Shown here: piece after piece, positions 56,985 to 64,000 of the stretch
How the letters are laid out: every line of letters begins with the position of its first letter
How positions within the stretch are numbered: the stretch's first letter is position 1
Assembly (NCBI GenBank): GCA_035578175.1
Contig: JAQMRL010000001.1
Span: 53,963,553-54,027,552 of the forward strand
Reading direction: 5' to 3'
DNA length: 64,000 nucleotides
From: Catonia carolina
Taxonomy: Eukaryota > Arthropoda > Insecta > Hemiptera > Achilidae
Translations under genes and position numbers: made by a program
Notes under the pieces: model-generated
The model's input: the letters and a program-made list of their open reading frames with translations, nothing else
What the model was told of the DNA's origin: nothing
Databases searched by the model: none

Positions 56985-57440
56985 CTGCCTCATTGGACCA
57001 CTTGAATCAAATTTAGAAATCCTTCTTGGTTTGGTCTTAGGATTCTTACGCTTTTCCCAATAATTTTTCATACTTTAGGATCTGATCTGTCTGATTTTAT
57101 CCGTACAAATAATTATTGACGACGGAGCTCAAGTTTTTGTGACGAATCTCGTGTCTTTATCTTTAAGCAACTTAAGCTATTCAGATTTTTCTAAAAGATC
57201 TTGTTCTGCAATATTAAGTTCTTGCATATCACGCTCTACTTCGGCCAACCACCTTGGAGGATTTTTTACGAGTTAATTATAGAAATGAGTTGTTTAGTTA
57301 CTCGATTGTCCGGTATTCTAACCTCTGAAAAAATTCTAAAAAGTAATTCAAAAAGTTAGAAAGAAATTCGTTTCTTTCGCATGATATCAGTAGTTGGCTC
57401 GATTTCATGGTAGAGTTCAGCCTTTAGGTCTGTAAATTTT
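56985..57440 (-). pseudogene. RT C-terminal relic, 'MRKKRISF ... NYWEKRK' family
   Basis: On the minus strand: KAELYHEIEPTTDIMRKKRISF, matching the xELYxxIExxTDxMRKRRxxF block. It continues EVRIPDNRVTKQLI, KNPPRWLAEVERDMQELNIA followed by EQDLLEKSE (compare PxxWxxEVxxDMxELxIxEEDxxDR), and SMKNYWEKRKNPKTKPRRIS at the end. Three to four stops or shifts. It is the best-preserved member of the family also seen at 45593-46335 and perhaps 28300-28560. Confidence 0.75.
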
Positions 57441-57449
57441 GGAAGAAAT

Positions 57450-57940
57450 AAATAATTTTGGAAAACTAAATAACATTTTTTATTTATGAAAAATTATTCA
57501 TTTTTTCATTTATTCTATTTATTAGGTCTACTTCTTACAATAAAAGAAGAAAATTAAGGGACTGCGGTTTATCGTTAGCTTTTGTAAACCATCGGGAATA
57601 CTGTCAGTATCAGGTATTTTACTGGAGCATTATTTCTTGCAGAACCTAGTAAAAATGCTGCGTTTAACCATAACAAGAAATTTTTATTCTACAGAATTCA
57701 GATTTAACATGTAACCATCGGACTGAAAAACGTTCATTTTTCTTATTTTATTTATTTTGCAACTGTAGAAGAACAACCAGCAAAAACGTTCCCAACTAAT
57801 TTAACAAAAACATTAAAAAACCAACCGCGTTAATGGCTTTGAGGAGGACCACCCAGCCATTATATATTATATTATATAGCTCTCCAGATAATGTGTTCAT
57901 TTTAATTATATTATTTTTGTATACGTAATAATGTTACAGT
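57450..57940. other. unassigned AT-rich DNA
   Basis: No motif assigned; part may be the 5' continuation of the RT relic to its left or the 3' UTR of the LINE to its right. Confidence 0.3.
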
Positions 57941-57944
57941 AGTT

Positions 57945-58520
57945 TTAATGTATCATGTCTCTACTCCATCCGCGCTTCAGTTGTCTTTGTGCGATTCCTG
58001 GCAGGTCCGCAGAATTCATATTGAATATTAAGGGAATGTTATGATTGTGAAGTTTGTCTCTGAACCTACGGTACAGTTTGAGATATATGTCGTTACGTAA
58101 GGAACGCGTAAGTCATCATGCAGTGTTCTATTGGATACGTAACTCGGGCAATTAGTAATAAGTCGTAAAAATTTACTTTGAAATAGTTGTATTCGTGAAA
58201 TTACTCATGGATTTGCTGCACCATAAATTTGACTACCATACATCCAGATCGGTTGAAGCATCGCCTTGTACGTCAAGAGTTTTGAAGCCATGGGTAGTTT
58301 TGACCGCTTGGCTAATAGCCTGCACAACTGTTTCAGTCTGTTATTTAGTAGTTGCCTCTTTTGGTTGATGTGCTTGTTCCACGTCAACCGCCAGTCTAAA
58401 TAAATTCCAAGGTACCGAATATTGTTTGCTTGTGAAAGAGGTTCGTTGAATAAAAACGTACCTACGTAGCTTTTCATTTTAGAATTTAAAGTTAAGTTAG
58501 TTAAATTTTACTTCAGCGAA
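57945..58520 (-). pseudogene. Jockey-like LINE RT C-terminus, one in-frame stop
   Basis: The minus-strand frame 58477-58205 reads SYVGTFLFNEPLSQANNIRY, then LGIYLDWRLTWNKHINQKRQ, LLAKRSKLPMASKLLTYKAM, PIWMYGSQIYGAANP-stop. Beyond the stop it continues RIQLFQSKFLRLITNCPSYV, SNRTLHDDLRVPYV, and ends RQLKRGWSRDMIH-stop at 57945. Apart from one TGA and a small shift near 58080 it is close to open, so it is relatively young. The palm and everything upstream are missing. Same lineage as 26089, 16572 and 48355. Confidence 0.8.
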
Positions 58521-58524
58521 TCTC

Positions 58525-59315
58525 CTTTTGTATGTTTTTTCTTAAAAACACTTTTAATATTCATTGAGTTACACTCTCATGATGGAAAAGGTTTTTCTCA
58601 TTTGAGGTTAGAATTAATGAAAGACTGAGAAATAAAATTATAGACCTTAAATTCCTGGTTGTGTGAATTAAAGTTATTAATTTTTTAAGAGTTTTTGGTC
58701 TAATGGAAGTTTCCTATGGTCTATGGACTCACCAGTTGTTACAGCAATGGAGTACTGTACCGACGATATAAAAGGAAAAAAGTAACGAATCACTGAGGAG
58801 CTATGTTGTCAGAGTATTCAGAACTACGTCTCTACTCAGTGATATTTTATCGCGGACCACTTGTCTGAATGGAGAAAAATATAATGGTAGTGCTCTGTTC
58901 AACGACTAGCTAATCTCCATTTGCGGTTAGCCCTGACCGGGAATATAAAATATACAGTAGTAGAGCTTAAATTACTGCAACATAATCAGTACAATACTAA
59001 ATAGGTCAAAACTGTAAAAGTTTACATGTCACTGGATGATACCACAATTATCCTGAATGTACTAAAAGCAATCAGGTAAGGGTACTACCGTTACCGTTTG
59101 AATTGATTACATTGAATATAATAAAAATTTGTTTAATGAGTCGGATATTGCCACGGTTAGCGTATTATACGGGACCCTTATCAAATGAAATGTTATAATT
59201 AAGTCATGACGCGTAATTAAACTCCAGGCAATTCAGTTAACAAGCATTTTCATCGGGTTAATGATGGATATAAACATAAGCACGTGTGCTAACAAGCAGC
59301 AAATAATATACATAT
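58525..59315. other. unassigned DNA, moderately AT-rich
   Basis: 58735-58950 is less AT-rich than its surroundings but contains no open frame or motif I recognise. Confidence 0.35.
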
Positions 59316-59318
59316 CAT

Positions 59319-59350
59319 CTATCGTTATTGTTAATAAACAATAACGATAG
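59319..59350. repeat. Perfect hairpin, 14-bp arms, 4-nt loop
   Basis: CTATCGTTATTGTT (59319-59332), AATA loop, AACAATAACGATAG (59337-59350). No flanking transposon ends seen. Confidence 0.9.
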
Positions 59351-59650
59351 AACGTAACTACTACACTATCATTAAACTGGGATTACGATAATTAACACCT
59401 GCTTGACTTATTATATTACCGAAGGCCTACTTATACTCTACAAAAATGAAAAAGATAATTACTGTAATTCTTTGTAAGATTGATATGAAAAATTGTGACT
59501 AGTCCAACAGATATTTTGTCATAATATTTGCCTAACACTCGAGAATTAATACACAATTTAAAAAACACTATCAAAAAAAAAACGAAATATATTAATATGG
59601 GTTTAATAAACAGTAAATAAACTTATAACAACTTATTACAATTTGAATCA

Positions 59651-60258
59651 CTTGTTTGAGAAATCACACAAGTCCATTTTTATCGAAATTGAGTTATTGT
59701 TGAAAATAGAATATTTCATTGCATTTCTATTATTTTACAGAGAAAACCACAAGTCCAGCTACTATAGTAGTAGATTTAATCTGAAAAAAATTGTTTTTTG
59801 TTTGAGAAACAACATTAGAAATATTTTTATGGCCATCAGCAGAAAAATATAATAAGCCCGAAGAAATGTAGTATTAATTGTTTTTCTTGAAATTAAAATG
59901 AATAAAAAATTTAACTACGTCTTTAATAACAATATAATCTTAAAAAAATATTCTGTAAATTAATATTTTAATATAAATAGACTGGAGTATCCTAAGTAAA
60001 ACAAGTTGTATTAGATCTTTTTATTTCGTCAACATGCATTTGTTTGAGAAAAACCACAAGTCCATGCTGAAAAATTCCCTCCTCTTATAATATCCATTAA
60101 AAAAAGATAAAATTTATAAAAATGAATATGTTACTTTTAAAGAAGTACTTCAAATTCATTTCAAATAATTTTCAGCAATATGTATCAATAAAATTAGAAA
60201 AATAGTTTCTGTATTTCCTGAAAAATCACTTGCGTTGGACTCGTGTTCGTCAAACAAG
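59651..60258. repeat. Cluster of short repeated motifs (TTTGAGAAAxxCACAAGTCCA)
   Basis: Copies: 59653-59677 (TTGTTTGAGAAATCACACAAG then TCCAT), 59741-59757 (AGAAAACCACAAGTCCA), 59799-59812 (TGTTTGAGAAACAA, partial), 60041-60064 (TGTTTGAGAAAAACCACAAG then TCCA), and an inverted diverged copy at 60235-60258 (TTGGACTCGTGTTCGTCAAA then CAAG). Spacing is irregular and flanks are unrelated. Confidence 0.6.
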
Positions 60259-60259
60259 C

Positions 60260-60600
60260 GATTCAATTATTTATTGACAATTAATAATTACAATTATGAT
60301 TTAACTTAGCCTACTAACAAATACAATTTAATTACATAAAATAAATCAATTACAAAAGTTAAGCTTAAAAAAAACTTGACTAACAATAGAACACGGTCCT
60401 TTAGAAATGAAAACAATTATTGGGTAACCTGTCCATAACTACTTGTTACCACCCGTACGCATTTACACTATTAAGGCAGTTCAGAACCGGTTTCGTAACG
60501 ACACTATTTCCAACGGCCGGACATTGTCCATTCACGATTCAGGTGTTCAGTGACCCACTACAAAGACACTAACTGTTTATATACCTGCGGACTTGATAGT
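60260..60600 (-). repeat. LTR-like repeat R3, copy 2
   Basis: Reverse complement of this segment matches 3140-3440: GAAATAGTGTCGTTACG, CCGGTTCTGA, TAGTCAAGTT, AGCTTAACTTTTGTAATTGA, TAGTAGGCTAAGTTAAAT, TAATTGTAATTATTAATTGT. A TATATAA box lies on the minus strand at about 60577-60583, upstream of the shared block as expected for an LTR. Confidence 0.5.
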
Positions 60601-60822
60601 TAATCTAAACCCATTTTAGAGGAATACTGTAGAAGGAATAAAAATAAAAATAAGCATTTATACTATTTTCGTTTTCCTAGAGTTCCTATTCAAAACATCT
60701 CATTCATCGCAATCTACTATACTTGTTCAACATCCTCTACATCATACGTACAATACACAATTTCTTACAATAAACTATTATATCAACCAATTTTGGAATA
60801 ATTTTCAATATTTTTAAAACAA

Positions 60823-61339
60823 AATAAAATGAGTCTTCTTCTTCTTCTTCTTCTGCCTTTCGAGGATTAGGCATCTCATCCTGTTCCGAACCTCTCAAAT
60901 CTGCTTATCTCTTTCTCGGGCGTCCTCGTTCTCTCCTGCCCTCTGGCTTATAGCCTAGTGTTTGCTTAGGTATCCTATCCTCCCGCATTCTGTTCTAGGA
61001 TACCTTGTTGTTTATAGAGAAGATGTTGAGTTCTTTCCTTATGTCGGTATTTTTGTAACGATCTTCTCTACTACACCCATATGTACTCGAAAAAATTTCA
61101 TTTCAGATGCTTGCAATCTACTCTCCTCTCGCTTTGATAGCACCCAAGTTTCACTGCCATAGAGTAGAGTCGGCACTGCTATTGTTTTATAAAATCTCAT
61201 CCTCGTGTTTTTGCTGGTGCTATTTTTTAAAACGCGGTGGATAGTTCCGCATATTTGCTGAAATCGGTGCATCTTATTGTAAGCATCTTTACTCATTAAC
61301 TTAATACTCATTTTATTCTTCAAAGAAGAAAAAAAGAAG
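60823..61339 (-). mobile_element. 5'-truncated retrotransposon insertion with (GAA)n tail and TSD
   Basis: The 12-bp direct repeat AATAAAATGAGT (60823-60834, 61340-61351) flanks the insertion. On the minus strand the coding part begins near 61294: SKDAYNKMHRFQQICGTIHR, MRFYKTIAVPTLLYGSETW (compare MKFYKxxAxPxLLYGSETW), SRLQASEMKFFRVHMG; then after a shift RIPKQTLGYKPEGRRERGRP. The tail is (GAA)n at 60835-60856. Same family as 31540-32105. At the 5' end, 61295-61321 is a perfect inverted copy of flanking DNA (61336-61362), so the first codons of the 94-codon frame (MKNKMSIKL) are not RT. Confidence 0.85.
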
Positions 61340-61362
61340 AATAAAATGAGTATTAAGTTAAT
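61295..61362. repeat. 27-bp perfect inverted repeat at insertion junction
   Basis: Arms 61295-61321 and 61336-61362 (GAAGAATAAAATGAGTATTA then AGTTAAT), separated by 14 nt of A/G-rich sequence. The right arm includes the TSD and adjacent flank; the left arm lies inside the inserted DNA. Confidence 0.9.
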
Positions 61363-61615
61363 TAGTGGTATCGGACTGCGAAGATCATGACTGGCGTGTT
61401 TAGAAACCTTATTAATGGCCCTGGTATGGATATTTTAGTTATTATTCTGACAAGCGTTAAAGGAAGTGCGTGACTAAGGAGACAGCGTTTCGTCGTCTAA
61501 AGGAAAATATCTTCACTCGCGAAGTCATGGATGAGTTTTATTCTGAGTTCGGGAGCCGTAACACATAAGCAGGCCAACTGTACTCGTCTTCACAGGCGTT
61601 GAACTAGCCTGCCCA

Positions 61616-61873
61616 CTATGAAGATAGCGTATTTTTTCCTACTGGTTGCATAGAGTTAAAACTCGTCCTCCGATATGAGAAGATAATGCCTTCTATGTTA
61701 AGCGGTGTTAACGAACGGTGAATCTGTAGCGCGTCGCGTCTCTTAACGGGAAGCAATTGCATTTTCGTCTGCGCGATGGTGAGGTCGAATGCCCGGCGGT
61801 ACAGTGCTTGTGTAGAAAGGATGATGGTTACAGTGTTACAAATTATTGAAATACTTTTATACAAGTACAACAT
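61616..61873 (-). pseudogene. Possible R1-type RT fragment
   Basis: The 85-codon minus frame contains RRAFDLTIAQTKMQLLPVKR followed by RD, and later TPLNIEGIIFSYRR. The pattern (L-x-L-x-I/V-A-x-x-K-T-x-x-L-x-x-x-x-R ... P-x-I-x-G-x-x-I-x-x-x-x-x-x-K-Y-L-G-V) occurs after the palm in R1-clade RTs. The KYLGV block itself is not visible. Codon use is less AT-rich than neighbours. Assignment is tentative; an unknown TE segment is as likely. Confidence 0.3.
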
Positions 61874-61879
61874 TATACT

Positions 61880-62995
61880 TGATTTAGGGAAATACTAGAC
61901 TTTAGAGAAATGATTAGAAAAATCAATCATTTGATCTCTGCATTCTAGCCTGTGTAAAAATGAATTTGAACAGAAACCACAGTGGCGTCTTTTCTGCATG
62001 GCTTTCAGCTGGTCACCACACGAAATCACTCACCCAGCTGGTGCAACGTAAGATTCAAAGCGACGTTCCACCAGCTGACTGGTCCTAACTGCAGGCAAAA
62101 TTAATAAATTATTTTATGTGCATTTCAATTACCCATAAATTAATATAATTTGCACATAAATTAGCATGATGATTAATTTGAAACCCACGTTTTCATAATT
62201 ACGTATGTGCCACCGGCACAGTGTAAATTTCAGGTAAGGCCCCAGATCTTTTAAGGATGGCCTAACGTTTTTTTAGGGGGTAACAATTGGATTAAGGCGA
62301 TTAAGAGATAGGCTAGGTTATTGATAATAATATCATAAAAAAGCTATTTTATACATGCGAACCAAAAATTTGTAAATCAAAGAAAAATTGCGCCAAGTTT
62401 AGTGGAAATTCCCACCATTAATGGGAAGCAAATTAAATACATAAAAGTAATGTTATCCATGTCTTTAGAAAATTCAAAAACGATTCCAATCAGAAGTCGT
62501 AGGAAATTTTATCCATTACTGTACATGATGTTTTTCTCGAAATGTTAAAACTTTCGAGTAAAATCAACCCAACGAGTAAATGTCAAAAAATATTTAAAAC
62601 TTTGATAATTTTGATTTTAAAGCTTTAAATTTCAAAGAAAAGTTTTGAACCATCATTTTGGTACCAAAAAAATGTTGTAATAGGCTTAACTTAATCTCTT
62701 CAACCGAGTAAGTGCTAACAAAATTCTAATCGGAAGCTATATTGAATGTAGTGTAATCCAATTTTTGAATAATTAAATCTAAATTGAATATACTGTAATT
62801 CTAATTCTTCATTATCTTGAATAATTAAATATAATCTAAAAGTTGAAACACAGAAAACTTCGGAGCATTCAATGAAGTATCACATGTGTTTTGGCAATAT
62901 TTTCAAAGTTAAAGTACGGTAACCTCGATATTAGGAGCGAGAAAGAATAAGGCGGACAAACATCCCCACGGAACGACAAAATCAAATTCATCAGA
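61880..62995. other. Unassigned; less AT-rich block at 61940-62100
   Basis: 61940-62100 (around TGGCTTTCAGCTGGTCACCA and CCAGCTGACTGG) stands out in composition but has no open frame. The remainder is ordinary AT-rich DNA. Confidence 0.35.
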
Positions 62996-62999
62996 AGCC

Positions 63000-63180
63000 G
63001 CTTTCTTGGTCGACTGGTTACAGCACTAGACTGCGCTGCACACAGTAAAGCGGAAGATCCAAAGTTTGATTCCCGGTTACGGTTTAAAAAATTAAAACCC
63101 TTAAATTATGAAACGTAATCCATAGTAGCATTCGCTACTTTCCAGTAAATAATAAATACATTTCTGTTTAATTTAAAAAA
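63000..63180 (+). repeat. tRNA-derived SINE-like element
   Basis: TGGTCGACTGGTTACAGCAC (A-box-like) and GTTTGATTCCCGG (B-box-like) about 40 nt apart, then GGTTTAAAAA and an A-rich end near 63170-63185. TSD not found. Confidence 0.5.
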
Positions 63181-63184
63181 AAAT

Positions 63185-64000
63185 TAATTCTTGATTTATA
63201 TTTTCTTTACGTTACTACAATGTTTTGGTGTGGTGCAAGACAAACTTCTTGCCTCCTGGTCTAAGTACCGCTAATTTTATAACAATGTGCGCATAAGAAG
63301 AAGCTATTTTATAAATGTATTCTAAGTTCTTTAAATAATATTAGTTTTTAAATTTTACATACAATTTTTTAACTATTCAAAATTAAATTAAAAATTAAAT
63401 AAAAATTGTAATGAACTAAAATTTATATCCTCATATAAATAAATAAAAACACATTTAAATGTTTACAAAAAAAAAAATACATTAAATATATTTAATACAT
63501 TTTCGACGTTAAATAAATATAAAAAAAAATACATTTAACATGTGACCATGTTTTGATCCTCTACAAGTAGTCACTAATAACTAAAGCACTTAATACGATT
63601 TTAAATAAACTAAAAAAAATAAAATAAAAATTCATCAGAAGTGTAGTTCCATATGTAATTATTGTGAACAAGTATATTCATGAAAGGATATTCAGTGAGA
63701 AAATACGGTTGAAATAATCTACAATCAACAAGTCTATGATATGGAATCAATTTTAAAGTTTACTAAAGATGAAACCATCTAACCGATTTTAAATCAATTT
63801 TATTATCACAAAGATTACTTTTTTGCATCTAGTCATATTAGATAGTCATTTGCTATTACGTTTTTAAATAAATTACGTCGGGGAGAATAAAATTAGGAGA
63901 TACGACAACATTGTTGTAGCTCTCAGTAGAATCGCTTTTTATAAAAAAAATCCGCAGGGCTCAAATTCTGACATAATACTAGCCATTTATTTTAAAATTA
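63185..64000. other. AT-rich low-complexity DNA
   Basis: A-rich runs dominate 63340-63650. No coding or repeat signal recognised. Confidence 0.45.

Noticed and set aside
1..64000. CRISPR array, prokaryotic operon or defence island
   Set aside because: No regularly spaced repeats, no long ORFs, no Shine-Dalgarno patterns; the content is eukaryotic transposon debris.

Overview
This is a eukaryotic, AT-rich, gene-poor stretch that looks like insect intergenic or intronic DNA. No ORF exceeds about 300 residues, and no bacterial operon, ribosome binding site or rRNA gene is visible. Nearly everything I can name is transposon debris: Jockey-like and other non-LTR retrotransposon 3' ends, Tc1/mariner-, pogo- and hAT-like DNA elements, tRNA-derived SINEs, LTR-like repeats and one unclassified repeat family. 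The mix suggests an arthropod, most likely an insect and possibly a hemipteran. That placement is inference from TE style. I found no host gene I can defend, and all homology statements come from motif recognition, not database searches.

Layout. 1-12 kb: a pogo-type terminal repeat (1061), reverse transcriptase (RT) relics (2891, 3503, 11076), an LTR-like repeat (3140), a head-to-head pair of tRNA-headed SINEs (5595-6265), a complete small SINE with target-site duplication (TSD) (7527-7683), and two copies of the unclassified 'ISRTEY' repeat (7915, 9940). 12-20 kb: a third ISRTEY copy whose TG tract has grown into a 72-bp alternating pyrimidine-purine run (12819), an LTR-like repeat with a near-perfect heat-shock element (15480-16085), and a Jockey-like LINE that has lost its YADD segment (16572-17623). 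20-30 kb: a cluster of DNA transposons (22445-23482), a better-preserved RT C-terminus (24571), a 157-bp tandem duplication (25665), the best-preserved LINE in the window, with YADD (26089-27332), and an inverted ISRTEY copy (29235-30190). 30-45 kb: RT relics at 31540, 33230, 40150 and 44225, a pogo-like transposase tail (36331), a Helitron-like 3' end (37381), an intact 537-bp MITE (42101-42637) and a GC-rich island with an internal duplication (43835-44217). 45-64 kb: further RT relics, a very young 166-bp retro-insertion with a perfect 17-bp TSD (47457-47622), a TATA+Inr core-promoter-like site (53801), a 39-codon transposase-like start (54218-54337), a cluster of short repeated motifs (59651-60258), and a retro-insertion (60835-61339) whose 5' junction carries an inverted copy of its own flanking DNA.

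How the parts work together: the non-LTR copies are nearly all 5'-truncated, so only RT C-termini and 3' ends remain. This is the expected outcome of abortive target-primed reverse transcription. The SINEs and MITEs are non-autonomous and depend on enzymes encoded elsewhere. At least six RT C-terminal families can be told apart by their tail motifs. No copy in the window looks able to move by itself. I did not find a new defence or metabolic system. The most notable observations are insertion-mechanism scars, an LTR-like repeat with heat-shock elements, and several unclassified repeats.
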